From assembly GCA_010093685.1 (NCBI GenBank), contig MU006238.1, positions 314,129 to 378,128 on the forward strand: 64,000 nucleotides of DNA. The letters run 5' to 3'. Origin of the DNA: Ophiobolus disseminans. Its lineage: Eukaryota; Ascomycota; Dothideomycetes; Pleosporales; Phaeosphaeriaceae. How positions within the stretch are numbered: the first letter of the stretch is position 1; the number at the start of each line of letters is the position of its first letter. Under the pieces are notes generated by a model. That model ran no database searches. It was not told the DNA's origin and saw only the letters and a list, made by a program, of their open reading frames with translations. This document shows, one piece after another, positions 11,610 to 23,027 of this stretch. The position numbers and the translations under genes were made by a program.

Positions 11610-12174
11610 ATAGCGACAAAAGTTTGTTGATTTTATATACCCAACTCAGTTGAATCGTTCCATGGATCAATAATTCACTTAGTATGCTACATTGAGCAGA
11701 CATTTATACTTTTGGCTTGCTCTACACTCAGATTGAAGACGATGCTTTTGCTAGAGACTTCTTCGTCTTTCAGAACATAGTAACAATCGTCTAGTAGAGC
11801 AAAGACACCTCGAGCGTAGCCAGGTCGTGGTTGACGTTTCGCGGTGCATATGCAGGTACGGTGGGCGGTTGCTGAATGAGCCGCAAAAGCTTTTCGAACA
11901 CGAAAACTTCCAAGGATGTACCTGCGCTTAATCAATCACAAGTGGTACCCCTCTCAAGCACGATAAGCGCCGCAATGTCGTATTGTCATGTAGGACCGGT
12001 TAACCGCTGCTTGTCAGCTGCGGCTGACCTTCCAAGGTTGACGTGTCAGCTTTCGCCTTGCGCAGCCCCCTCATTTTTCCACACGACCCAATGCCTATAC
12101 TCCCCGAAGACAAGCCCACAATGTCACAGTTTCATCGCAACAAGATACAAATTTCAGCCAGCTTCTGAAAAGCT
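11610..12174. other. Intergenic
   Basis: No supported gene. Frames here on either strand lack motifs. It holds the terminator side of the 444-aa gene and the promoter of the HET gene. Confidence 0.4.
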
Positions 12175-14187
12175 ATGTCGCAGTTCACCTACCAACCGTT
12201 GGAATCTAATCAGATCCGCATACTCCGTCTCGCCCCAGGCAGTAAAGATGATTTACTGGTCGGCGAACTTTTCGTCGAAGACATCGACACCAAATCTCTC
12301 AAGTACGATGCGCTATCTTATATGTGGGGCGATCCTTCACCGTCCGAGTTTATATGCTTGTCTGGCAGATCTCTACCCATGGCTAGGAACCTCACCACTG
12401 CGCTACACCACCTGCGATATGTGGATAAACCACTAGTCATATGGATTGACGCTATCTGTGTCAATCAAGAAGACTATGTGGAACGCGCCGCGCAGGTTCA
12501 CCTTATGAGGCGCATCTTTGGGCACGCAAACTATGTCCGCATCTGGATTTTTGAACCAAAAGTTGATGGAACGTCAGAGGCTGTCAAAGCGCTGCGCAGT
12601 TTTCTTCCACGAAACAAGAAGGCCGGTTCTTCAATGTTGGGTAGGGATCCTACCTTTTGGGATACCGTGGCACCGATTTTTACGAATCAGTATTGGAGTC
12701 GTGCTTGGGTAGGAAGAACTCTATCAACTACTTGCTGTACTTCTGCTGATCATGAACAGATACAGCAGGAAGTGCTGAATGCTCGCCGGCAAATTCTCCA
12801 CTGCATGGATATCTCAATACGAGGTGCAGCAATTGCACGCTTCCAGAGAGCGACCCGGGCGCGCGACATATCAGCCTACGCACGTTCCACTGAACTCGGC
12901 AGAGCATGGATTCGACACATGAAACCTTTTACTAGAAACAACTCGCCTGCTGCCGGTGACATTCTGGAACACAAGCACGGGGTCCGCTTCTGGAACCTTC
13001 GTGAACTCTTGAACAATAGCAACTCCCTTGAGATGACCAATCCTCGAGATCGAGTGTACGCTTTAATGCATCTGGCAGAGGACTATAAGGAAGGAGGCAT
13101 AGTGGTTGATTATTCCAGGTCAATTCTAGATACTGTGGTAGAAGCTACAGCCTACATTGTTCAATCTGAACGCATGCTATACTTCTTGATACGAGCCTCC
13201 TTGAGAGTGTACACCAACATCACTACTGAGAAGACGGAAGATAAACCTCCCCCGACATGGCTGCCTCCACTATGGTATGGTCTGGGCACGGTGGACGATC
13301 ATAACTACAACTATGATTTTCATCGTAATACATTCAAAACGAAATGTTCTCCGCACTCAGTTTCGATAGCTGATCGAAGGCTTCGGGTCCGTGGTATGAG
13401 GCTCGATAGTGTGAGATCGTCCATGCTTTTGGGTCTCGAAACTCCTGATGTTACTGTACGGCAATTCTGGAATTCCTCCTTTGGGCTATACTTGCAAGAA
13501 GCTGGTGGGATTGGAATGAAAAAATTGCCTTTTGAGGCTATGAAACTTCTTGTCGGCTGTTCGGAGGACGAGATTCAAGACCTTGTCGATGACCTCCAAA
13601 CGCTTCCTTCTCCGTCAGGTAGCGATGAAGGCAGCGAAGAAGAAGGCAGCGACGAAGAAAGCAGCGACGAAGAAGGCAGCGACGAATACGACCGCGACGA
13701 AGACGAGAGCGATGAAGAAAATATTTGTGCAGACGATAAGAAGATGATGCTTCTCATGCAGCCGCACGTTGCCAAAATGCTGAAAGTCTTCCTCCGCCTT
13801 GCTCAGAACAATGCCTACGCGGATCAACAGATTAACATTGATGGTAATGTGAACGAGGCCTTGCTGAGCGATGTCGACATTGCAACCAAGGTAGTTCTAC
13901 ATTGGGTCTTCGATCGATTTGTTGGTAGACTCATCATCATGACGGAAAGTATGAAGCTTGGTCTGATTCATCCATGTGCCTTTAAGGAAGGAGACGAAGT
14001 CTGGGTTGTAATGGGCTCCCGTATCCCCATATTGGTACGACCTCAGCCGAGCGGGAACTATTGGCATGTATGTACCGCGGATATTCCTAGTATACAAGAG
14101 CTTCCAGAGCTCCAGGACTTTTCGAGTGACAAGCAACCTGGTGATAAAGTCGGCGAGTGGGTTGTAGATGACATTGAGTTAGAATGA
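12175..14187 (+). CDS. HET-domain protein, 653 aa
   Basis: Heterokaryon-incompatibility (HET) domain protein; such proteins trigger growth arrest or cell death after non-self recognition in filamentous fungi. Exons 12175-12708 and 12760-14187 (653 aa). The HET core is clear: YDALSYMWGD, then a block ending VIWIDAICVNQED with RAAQVHLMRRIF, and later DRVYALMHLAEDYKEG. The 51-nt intron is a multiple of three without a stop, so retention would insert 17 residues. The intron was called because splicing restores SRAW-IQQEVLNARRQ, matching NRIW-IQQEILSARR in the intronless paralogue at 34101-35981. Both proteins also share the same C-terminus (GEW(V/M)(V/I)(D/E)DI(E/K)LE). Between HET and C-terminus lies a highly acidic Ser/Asp/Glu repeat (13615-13730). 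Confidence 0.9.
   Translation: MSQFTYQPLESNQIRILRLAPGSKDDLLVGELFVEDIDTKSLKYDALSYMWGDPSPSEFICLSGRSLPMARNLTTALHHLRYVDKPLVIWIDAICVNQEDYVERAAQVHLMRRIFGHANYVRIWIFEPKVDGTSEAVKALRSFLPRNKKAGSSMLGRDPTFWDTVAPIFTNQYWSRAWVGRTLSTTCCTSADHEQIQQEVLNARRQILHCMDISIRGAAIARFQRATRARDISAYARSTELGRAWIRHMKPFTRNNSPAAGDILEHKHGVRFWNLRELLNNSNSLEMTNPRDRVYALMHLAEDYKEGGIVVDYSRSILDTVVEATAYIVQSERMLYFLIRASLRVYTNITTEKTEDKPPPTWLPPLWYGLGTVDDHNYNYDFHRNTFKTKCSPHSVSIADRRLRVRGMRLDSVRSSMLLGLETPDVTVRQFWNSSFGLYLQEAGGIGMKKLPFEAMKLLVGCSEDEIQDLVDDLQTLPSPSGSDEGSEEEGSDEESSDEEGSDEYDRDEDESDEENICADDKKMMLLMQPHVAKMLKVFLRLAQNNAYADQQINIDGNVNEALLSDVDIATKVVLHWVFDRFVGRLIIMTESMKLGLIHPCAFKEGDEVWVVMGSRIPILVRPQPSGNYWHVCTADIPSIQELPELQDFSSDKQPGDKVGEWVVDDIELE
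13615..13730 (+). repeat. Acidic coding minisatellite
   Basis: Within the HET gene, variants of a GGCAGCGACGAAGAA unit are repeated, encoding GSDEE/SSDEE runs of more than 30 residues. The HET paralogue at 34101 lacks the tract, so it was gained or expanded after duplication. Confidence 0.7.
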
Positions 14188-15009
14188 CAGCCAGAGTATA
14201 GAGTCGTAAGATTTCAAGTTGAGAAGAAATTATATCAGCGTGCATAGACACCTCCGTACCTGCGAATCTATGCCCGTCTACAGCTATCTCATAACATAGG
14301 TTTCAAGATCACTGCCCAATGAGATCGACACCCGAGACATGATGGCGAACACCGCCGGGAATATTTAGCGCAGACCTAGAATCTCTACAAACATGGCGGT
14401 CAAATCAAGCACTTACGAAAGGATGAGGGCTTGGGGGTTGAACACCAAAGTCCGGATCTTCTAGGTGCGCATTCAAAGGGGAACAGGTGCACTACGTTGG
14501 AAGTATTTTCTGCTTACAAAATCTTCGAGAGTGGGTTGATGGCAAAAGATATTTGCGCAGGAGGCAGGGATACTTCGTCGTCGTATACAATTGAGAAAGC
14601 TTGAATATATACACAAAATTGTACAGCTTGATTATGAAATCAATGTAGGATTCTGGAGGATGTCAAAGTTTTGCAGGAAATCGATTTTGATAATCCCAGC
14701 ATATCGTGGGTGTCTGTGCCAGGCTGCAGCTGCGCGGAGGCGCAATCTCGACTTCAGCCTTACACAGCCCCTTCGAGAAACTCCTCTTCACATCAACGAG
14801 CCACCGCATTCTTCGGCCCTGTTGCATTCAAATAGGACTCTCGTACTTGTGTTCTGTAGTTAATATCTGATCTACGATAGTACATTCGCGATCCAACCAA
14901 ACGCCACACTCCTGAGGTTGGATCAATCTCGTTTCTCGAGTACCCGGGTAGCCTTCTCGAACCATCTCGCCAAACGGCAGTGCACGTTTTCGCATACCCT
15001 ATCGTTACT
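14188..15009. other. Intergenic
   Basis: No gene supported. It is the region between the HET gene and the plus-strand GTPase gene; open frames are short and motif-free. Confidence 0.4.
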
Positions 15010-16508
15010 ATGGTTCTGCACACCGTCAGTGTCAGTGATCAGCTAGCAGATTTTCAGCGCTTCATGGGCAATCAGGCTAGCTCGGTAAGGTCATGAGTGT
15101 GGAAAGAGCCGCACGTTACTAAGTACGACCGCAGCAAAATGTGATATTCTTTCTCGTTCTGGGTATGACAGGAGCCGGGAAAAGCACATTCATACAGCAT
15201 TGTACGGGTCGAACTATACCTGTCGGCCATGGGCTCCAATCTTGTGCGAGATTCCCAACTACATATCGCGGTCCTGTTGCTGACTTTGCTGTAGGTACCA
15301 ACGATCTCGCAGTGCACTCGTTTCACTACAAAGGCAAGCATGTGCATTTGATAGACACACCTGGTTCTGACGATACAAATCACTCGGATATCGAAACGCT
15401 CAAGACGATCGCAGGTTATCTTAGTGCGTCATACGCGAATGGAGTACGCATCAATGGCATTGTGTACTTGCATCGAATCTCCGACAATAGGTTGAGTGGA
15501 TCAGGTTTCCGCAATCTTCGCATGTTCAAAAAGCTTTCCAGCTCGAGAGTATGGCCAAATACCACCATCGGAACGACTATGTGGAATGCGGGCGAACATG
15601 CTGAAGGAGAACTGCGTGAAAGAGAGTTGGCGAGCGATCTCGCATACTTCGGTGATCTGCTGGCGGGTGGCGCAGGGCTCTATCGCATTGCAGAACGAGG
15701 CACTGGAGCGGAGGCACAGAAACGATCGTCCCTGAATCTGATCTCGGACTTGCTGAGGCAAGTCCAGACTCAGCCTGAGATTGAATTGGAGATCCAGCGT
15801 GAGATGGTCGTTGACGGAAAGGCCCTTGATGATACAGCGGCTGGACAAGAGGCTCTTGGGGATATCTACCGCTTGCGAACTCAATTAGCCAGCCAGATTG
15901 AAGGTGCACGCCAGGACATGCAGGACGCTTTACAGGCGCAAGACCTTCAATCGGCCCAGCAATTGCAAGTCTTCAAGAAAGAATGTGCGAAAAAATTGAG
16001 CAAGGCGCAACAGCAACAGGATAAGCTGAAAGTCTCATTGATGAAGCTGCATGAGCGGGAAGCACAAAAGCTTGTTGCCAGGTTAGATCGGATGGACATC
16101 GAGCATCAAGCCGTCCTCAAAGAAAAGGAGCGCGAACTTCGACATATGGAGGAGTCTTTGCAACTTATGCGAGAGCAGTCTGAGATCGACGAGGCGCGAT
16201 GGAGGAAGCAGCGGCTGAATGCCCAGGAGTTGGAGAGAAAGCGACGCATCGATAGCGAGACTAACCAGGCATGCAAGCAAGATGTTGCTGCCCTGAAGGA
16301 GGAAGTGGTTCACGAAAAGAAGGAGCTAGGCGCGATCGCCAAGACCAAAGTTGCTGTGCGACAGAATATTATAAATGGTGTGGCGAACGGAGTCACGGCG
16401 GGGACAACGACTGCAATCGCTGCGCTGGGTAAGTCAATAAACTCTTGTGGCACTACAGCATTGACTGATAAGTTTGAAGTGTTAGGGTCGATGTGTGTAG
16501 TTTCGTGA
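15010..16508 (+). CDS. AIG1-like P-loop GTPase with coiled coil (copy A)
   Basis: Predicted GTPase related to AIG1/GIMAP and septin-like G domains. Exons 15010-15084, 15135-16428 and 16480-16508 (465 aa). G1 is LVLGMTGAGKSTF and G3 is HLIDTPGSDDTN. An IVYLHRISDNRLSGSG block follows, then TTMWN in place of a classical NKxD. Residues about 240-400 are Gln/Glu/Lys-rich with strong coiled-coil character. The C-terminus is a small-residue hydrophobic stretch (about 25 residues) that could insert in or lie on a membrane. An in-frame second ATG (15064) gives MGNQASS, a good N-myristoylation signal, and may be the true start. The last intron is 51 nt and in frame. It converges on copy B. Confidence 0.85.
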
Positions 16509-16720
16509 GTAGACGGGACAAGCAACGTGGCAATACTCGATTTCCGCAAACTAGTAACATTCTATTGTTCATTATGTCCAATATTTGTCTCTTCCCATGC
16601 AGTCCATCTAGACTTCAAATGGTCTTCTTTCGAGAGTCTCCATGTGTTCCAGCGATTTCCATCGTTTGTACTGAATAGGACGTAGTATGATTCGTCTGAT
16701 GAGAGACTAAGAGTGGCAGC

Positions 16721-18680
16721 CTATGTGGCTTCTGTTAGCGAGCCATGAAGAAAACGTTGCAGATTGCTTACTTTGAACCGCTTTCCATCTTTCAAGACAT
16801 ATTCCTCAATCTTCGTTTTGAGGTCAGCATAACGCTTCGCGAGGTCCCAGTATTGCGTGCCTCCAGAGAAACTGATGATATAGGATCCCGATATCCCGAG
16901 GGCGCAAAGATCAACCTTTTTGTAGTTTGAGTCCATATCAACACGATCGAGGATTTCCGAGCTCAGCCACCACTCAATCCAGTCTCTCCCTTTCACGAAG
17001 AAGTGACCGTTTGAACCCAGAGAAACCATAAGGATTTTTCCACACTTGTTGGCTTTCAAGACCTTCAGTAAGTTTGGATAGTACTTATCAAGGTTATCGG
17101 ACCACTCGATACGGTCGCTGCCAATGCCGCCATCACTGCCATCGCGCACACACACAAAGGAAGACTCTTCTCCCAAGGCCAGCAGTCGGTAATTGCGAGA
17201 AGCCAAGCTATCCAATTTGTTGGTTGCTTTGTTATGCCATTGTCTGCAGGACGTCATCATAAACACTGACTCCGGGTGAAGAGGCAAGGGAAAGGCCTTA
17301 CCCGTCACTACTTTTGGGACCTTTGAAGTACCAACTGTATCCATGTACAGATAGGCTGTAGTCCCTACACCACAGTATTAGTAGCTACATCTTAGCTATT
17401 TCTTAAGGACACCCACAATGGTTTGGTTGCCGGTACTGGACCTGACGTCGGATCGGACAGCTTAGATCCCTTGAATAATAGCTCAGCTAGTCCCTTACCA
17501 GCATAAGTCGGAGGGATAAGCTTATCATCTACCTTTGTCGATTCCAGCTCTTTTCGCTTGCTCTCCGCCTCCATCCGATGAAGCATCTCTGCATGACGCT
17601 TCTCTTGTTCTTTCAGCATGCGTTCATACTTTTCTTCGATTAGCTTCTGGGTGCTGATCTTGACTCGTGCGAAGGATCGGTCAAGCTGTGCAATCTGATC
17701 GTTGTAGTCCTGTTTGACTTCAGCTAAAGCTTGAGCTGACCTCATGTCTTGTGCGCGAAGCGCTTCGCTGTGTTGCTCTTGTATCTCCGCGATCATCCTC
17801 TGAGTCCTTTCACGCTCCCGTATGATCTCTGCCCGGACCTCTTTACCCGCGTTTGTATCCTCCAGGTCCTTCTTTTCGTTGACCATCTGTTGTTGCAGAT
17901 CGAGGGTTATACTGGTCTTGTCCTGTATCAACAGCTGCACTAGATCCATTGCCGAGTCTCTGGTGCCTACGAGGAAGTTGTCAATTATATCCACTACCGT
18001 ATTTGGTTGTACGCACCGGTGTGCCGTAAGACCCTGCTACCTTGGCTCACCATCCAACCCCAGAAATCCATGGTTGAAGTCAGCTCAAGCTCGCGCGCGT
18101 CTCCCTCGGCCTCAGACACCCGATCCCACATGGTAGTAGCAAGGATGACATTCTTAAGCGCGTCGTTTCCACAAAGCTTTTTAAACATAAACAAGTTCTT
18201 CTTTGCAGATCCCTGCATCCGTACATCACTGATTCTGTGTAAGTATATAATTCCACTCAGCTTTATGTGTGCAGTGTATGAGTCGGTGAGCCATGTCGCA
18301 AGCTCTCGGAGAACTTCGGTATCGCTGCGGTTCGTGTCATCGAACCCAGGGGTATCGACGAGGTAGAGGGTGGTTGCGGTGCTAAGGGTACATGGGTAAA
18401 CTGTAACTATCGAGGTGCCTGGGGTCATACTAGTTAGCAAGAGCATAAGCGTCTGACTATAGGTAGGATGGCTCACAAGCCTGCAGATTGTGCCCAATCG
18501 GGACATTGGTGTTACAACACTGCGCGATGAAACTGCTTTTGCCAGCTCCCGTGACACCCATTACTGCGATGAAGACATCCGTGGAACTGCTGGAGTTAGC
18601 TGTGTTGCCTCAGGCACGCCATGCGCCTACCGCGGTTGTAGACCACCGCGAAAGGACACGGCGTCATGGCGCGACGCCAT
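16721..18680 (-). CDS. AIG1-like GTPase with C-terminal LG-repeat domain (copy B)
   Basis: Paralogue of the plus-strand gene at 15010. Exons (minus): 18631-18680, 18477-18586, 18017-18418, 17442-17966 and 16721-17364 (1731 nt, 576 aa). G1 is VMGVTGAGKSSF, G3 is LVDTPGFDDTN, then IIYLHRISDVRMQGSA and ATTMWDRV. A long coiled coil follows (RERERTQRMIAEIQEQH onward). The last exon adds about 200 residues with three imperfect repeats built on LG-x(2)-G/S-x-(F/Y): LLALGEESSFVCV, MVSLGSNGHFFV and LCALGISGSYIISF, each followed by Trp-containing segments. The join between exons 4 and 5 uses donor GTCCAG (77-nt intron) and is the weakest; otherwise the gene ends at 17392 and 16721-17344 is a separate 207-aa gene. 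Exon 2 has a tandem CAGCAG acceptor. Confidence 0.75.
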
Positions 18681-18689
18681 GTTTGTAGT

Positions 18690-19009
18690 CGAAGCACCGG
18701 GCCTCGGAAGTCTTCTGATCTCGCTGAGGAGGAAAAGTATGGTGATAAGGTGTCCAACGAGATGATAAGAGGTAGCCTCGTCAATTGTCAATATGCCAAG
18801 GCCATTTTCAGCCTTGCACCAATCTTGGAAGCATCCAATACAACGTACTGAAGGTGCATGTTCAAGGTGCATCCGTGAGGGGGTAGAAGCTGCATCTCTT
18901 ACTGGCTGCATGCACTGATATAAGCAGAATCATTTGACACGGAAGGAGCTTGGCTGTGGCTTGCAGCTGGATCCGCCTTGAAAATACACCCGTACGATTT
19001 ACCTATCGT
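18690..19009. other. Intergenic
   Basis: Separates the 5' end of GTPase copy B from the 3' end of the K+ channel gene. No gene seen. Confidence 0.4.
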
Positions 19010-21360
19010 TTACCCCGCTCCCCGTGGGGGCGAAAATGCATGAGGAGCTTCCTCGTTCGCTTCTTCAGGTATATCCTCCATAGCCCTCATGCTATCCAAC
19101 CCACCGCGATCACACGCCGCTTCCTTCCTCTTTTCTAGCCTTACTAGGCTCTCACACAGCCGTTCGAGCAACCACTCGCTCTCGGTTACATCTGACATCA
19201 TCGGACTGTCATTACCGATCCAGTCCCAGTTCACAAGACCTTCTTCATTCTGGTGCGTGACTGTGTGGGTAAGTTCAGTGCCGAGGTCGCGATTGAGACG
19301 CTCTGGTGTGGTGAGGCGTATAAGACGGGTGAACTCGACCCATTCCTCGTAGATGTAGCGTTTTGGCTGGGGCAATCGGAAGTCCATGCTTACTTTCTGA
19401 ATACTGAATGCGATATGTCGCGAGAGGGAAGCATGGGTCGGGAGTGTAGACAGATCATTTTCAGCTTCTTGTGCGAGCGACGGGATGGTTGGATGCTGGT
19501 TAACTTCCTGGTCTGGGTCCTCTTCGAGATCGTGATCGGGAGAGCTAGAGGTATTTGCGGCACTGTCTTGTCTGGGGTCGGCGACGTCGAAGCCTTCGCG
19601 AAGACGCTTGTGGACGTTGTGGGACTCGCTCCGCTGTTGTATTCGGTCGCGGAGCCATGGAACTTTCTCGAGGAAATCCCTCCATATGCCTTCTTTAGGC
19701 AGCACTGTGAAGTCCGCCAACTCATCGCTCCATTTCTTGAACTTTGCCACCACTGTCTCACCAAGATCAGAAACCAATATCGTCATTGTAGGCACCGCAA
19801 CAAGGCTCCAAATGACGAAGAAGCAGCGTCCAGCATTCGACTTGGGCGCGAGATCTCCGTACCCGATAGTCAGGAGACTTATGTAGCAGAAATAGAGAGC
19901 CTGGAAATAGGAAAGCCCTTGTGTGTCCCTTTCTGCACGCCAGAAGACCAAAGCGCCAACGCACCATAGCACCGAAAATGTAGAAACAGACCAGAACAGA
20001 GCCATCCAACGCTTGAACGTCTCGGTATCCGCTTGTATCTGCCGCATAGCGTTGAAGCGATCTTTTTCTTCTTTGAGGAGCATGAGCTTGGGCTTGCGGT
20101 TGATTATTGTGTTACGGAACGTGGTAACTTGCCGGACCGAGTTGCCTATGGCTGTTCGATACGGTCGTGGATCAGCTGGTGTGCTGATTCTCGGGTGGCC
20201 GAGAGTGCGCTTGCGGATCAGATGATGTGCGTTGTGCTCGCGATGGCGGAGTTCGAACGAGTTGGAGACGGTGCGTTCCAGTGCTTTTTCGCGCATGCGG
20301 TCGACGTGCTTTTGAACGACCTTCTCTTCACCGATTTCCCGTACAGCCTTGTAGAGTGAAGAGACAATGAGAGCAAGCGTAATGATCCCACCGACGGAGT
20401 ATGGAAAGACGATACCTCGACCAACATCTGTTGTTGGTACCAGGTCACCGAAGCCCACGGTAAGAATGGTGACGTCGCAAAAGTACAGTGCATCAGGAAA
20501 CCCCCAGCCATCCTCACCTGCATCAGTCTCGATCTTCGAAAACACCGCGGCACCGCCGGCCAACCAGACAAAGAATGCCATGCTCTGTAAGATGAGCGTA
20601 CGTTGACTGTCGCTCAGTGCGAAGCTTTCGGGGTAGTGACCAAGAAAGTAGCCGAGCATATTCACCATGAGTATCATGGAGCATACCGTGTACAGAGCGG
20701 CCGCGGAAATGGCGTACCAAAAGCCCTGGGTGTCTGCGTATGATATTTAGCGGTCCACCGTGTAACACCAACGATGAACACTTACATCCTTCGTTCGGAC
20801 GGTCCGGAGGCACATATATATCCATGCACGCCGTAAGAGCAATCAAGAAACCAGAGGAAAGGTACCAGAACACAATCGTCGTAGGTAGAGCGATGATATA
20901 TCGTATCCTCTGTGTGAAGTTGAGCAACAAGAACAAATTACCCAAAAAGCCACAGATAAGCGACGCGACGTTGATCCAATAGCACCTATACATCTCAGCA
21001 TCGTTGCATGGCCCAAACAACCAGTAAAGCCAACCCCCATTCAGGACCAAACATACCACCGTGGATCCGGAAACACAACCCCCTCAAAATCAGGCACATA
21101 ATCCCCATCCACGAAATTTGTCTGCCGCCAGCTCGTCACCAGCGCCGCAATGGACGAGACATTGGCCAAAGGCCCGAGTGTAGCCGCCATGAGGCTGCCA
21201 TACCATTAGTATCGCGCCACATGATGTCGAACCAAAGTACTCACGGTATCCCAGTACTAGCAAACCACCAATCACTCTCCTGCCCATCCTTCCACCTCCC
21301 TAACACACTCCCCCTCTTCCTCCTCTCACCGCGCCCATTGTCATCCGCGAGCGTCGCCAT
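19010..21360 (-). CDS. TOK-type outward-rectifier K+ channel
   Basis: Two-pore-domain potassium channel of the fungal TOK family (eight transmembrane helices, plasma membrane). Exons (minus): 21245-21360, 21057-21194, 20786-20985 and 19010-20733 (2178 nt, 725 aa). The first exons encode hydrophobic segments such as WINVASLICGFLGNLFLLLN and IVFWYLSSGFLIALTAC. The two pore filters are ILTVGFGDLVP and LLTIGYGDLAP, each flanked by transmembrane helices. The first pore is preceded by a FFVWLAGGAAVFSKIE helix. The C-terminal half is cytoplasmic, acidic and charged, without a recognisable domain. Starting at MATLADD gives a short soluble N-terminus before the first helix, as usual. Confidence 0.95.
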
Positions 21361-21875
21361 CACCGCACCATTCGCATATCTATCTGTTGTCGCGCCAAAT
21401 TTTACAAGCACGCCTCACTCCCGGGGACTAAAAATGTAAGTTTCGAGCGCGCAGTGCAGATGAGATGGGCGGGGGATTGTTGCTTTGTAGCAGCGGGAGG
21501 GCGTGATGATGATAAAGCGACGCTAGAGCGGAAAGGGGATAGAGCGAAGTCAAAGACAGGCGGGATGGGCGGGTTACATTTCGTTGGGGGTGTGCTTGGG
21601 GCGCTTTTTATCAAGGTCTTGAATGGTAGTGCGTGAGGCATGGGTTGGGGGAGGGGTAAAGATGTAAGCATGTGGGGGATCTGGGATCAGCGAAGTAGCG
21701 TCGATGGTGGTGAGCTTGTTTTGCGTATGCCAAGCCCTTTGAACTGTCTGTGAGGATGTGATTATTGGTCGCCACACGACCTATGCATTTGTGGCTGTGA
21801 TGATCGTGATCAGAGAATGGGCCTTGTGAGATGTCTTGTGTCATTGGTATGTTTACAGGGAGAGGTACGAAGGCT

Positions 21876-23027
21876 CTACTGCGCCTTGAGCTTCTCCGTG
21901 AGCTCTGGCACTTTCTCAAAGAGATCGCCAACGAGGCCTACGTCCGCGACTTGGAAGATGGGCGCGTCAGGGTCCTTGTTGATGGCTGCGATGACCTTGC
22001 TGTCCTTCATACCTGCCAAGTGCTGAATCGCACCCGAGATACCAGCACAGAGGTATAATTGCGGCGCAACGTTCTTACCGGTCTGTCCAACCTGCAAACT
22101 GTTGTCCGCGAAGCCGCTGTCTACCGCTGCTCTTGACGCACCGATGGCGGCGCCAAGTGCGTCTGCTAGCGGTGGCATCAGCTTGTCGAACTCCTCCTTT
22201 GACTTGAGACCGCGGCCTCCTGACACCACCTTGTCGGCCGAACCCAGGTCGGGTCGGTCTGATTTCTGGAGGTTCTCGGATATCCATTCGGTCTGGCTTT
22301 CGGCCTTGGGGTCAATGCCCTCTTCTAATGTGGCAGATCCGCCCTCGGTCTCTGGCGCGGGGAAGGCGGTGCCGCGGACGGTGATGACTTTGATGCTGTC
22401 GCTCGATTGGACGGTCATGATGGCGTTGCCGGCGTAGATTGGACGTACGAATGCTGTCTTGAATCAGTGCCGACACCCAGGTCTGGAATGGGGTACCACT
22501 TACTGTCTTCGCTCTCAATAGCTGTGATATCCGAAATCTGCTGGGTGTCGAGAAGCGCTGATACTCGTGGCATCAGGTTTTTTCCAAACGCCGAGTGTCC
22601 AGCAATGACATGTGTATATCCGCCCTTCTTTATGTTCTCGACCAGGAGTGGCGCAAAGTTCTCGGGGAGGCCCTACAATCACCTGTCAGAGCCTGGTACG
22701 GTCTGCCATCCTGAAGACTTGTACCTTATCATATGCTCCATTCTCCACATATAAGACCTTCTCAATGCCCTTTGCCTTTCCGATCTCTTCTGCGACTGAC
22801 TTCACCCCACTTCCGGCAACAAATGCTGTTATTGTACCTCCGAGCTTGGTCCCTGCTGTGACTGCTGCTAACGATGCTGGCTGGAACTTTCCGTCTTTCT
22901 GCTCAAGTACGGCGAGCGTGGATGCTAACCGTGCGAAGGCCGAGCATTGTGGTACTGCAATGGGCTGCGACCGTCGCAGCTGTGACCGGGCTGCTCGGAG
23001 GGCGGAGGTGCGTGCGGTGGGCAACAT
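21876..23027 (-). CDS. Electron transfer flavoprotein alpha subunit
   Basis: Mitochondrial matrix ETF alpha, which with ETF beta carries electrons from acyl-CoA and other dehydrogenases to ETF-ubiquinone oxidoreductase. Exons (minus): 22725-23027, 22504-22672 and 21876-22453 (1050 nt, 349 aa). A presequence (MLPTARTSALRAARSQL...) is followed by LAVLEQKDGKFQPASLAAVT, GHSAFGKNLMPRVSALLD, and TFVRPIYAGNAI at the exon 2/3 junction. The C-terminal FAD domain has VVSGGRGLKSKEEFDKL, GASRAAVDSGFADNSLQVGQ and PQLYLCAGISGAIQHLAGM, ending with ADVGLVGDLFEKVPELTEKL. Everything needed for FAD binding is present. Confidence 0.96.

Noticed and set aside
12709..12759. 17-residue insert in the first HET protein as genuine coding sequence
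   Set aside because: It has GT..AG ends and interrupts a block that is continuous in the paralogue, so it is treated as an intron.
17967..18016. Apparent frameshift in GTPase copy B between the G domain and the coiled coil
   Set aside because: A 50-nt intron (GTGCGT..CGTAG) joins the two frames exactly and gives the same spacing as in copy A.
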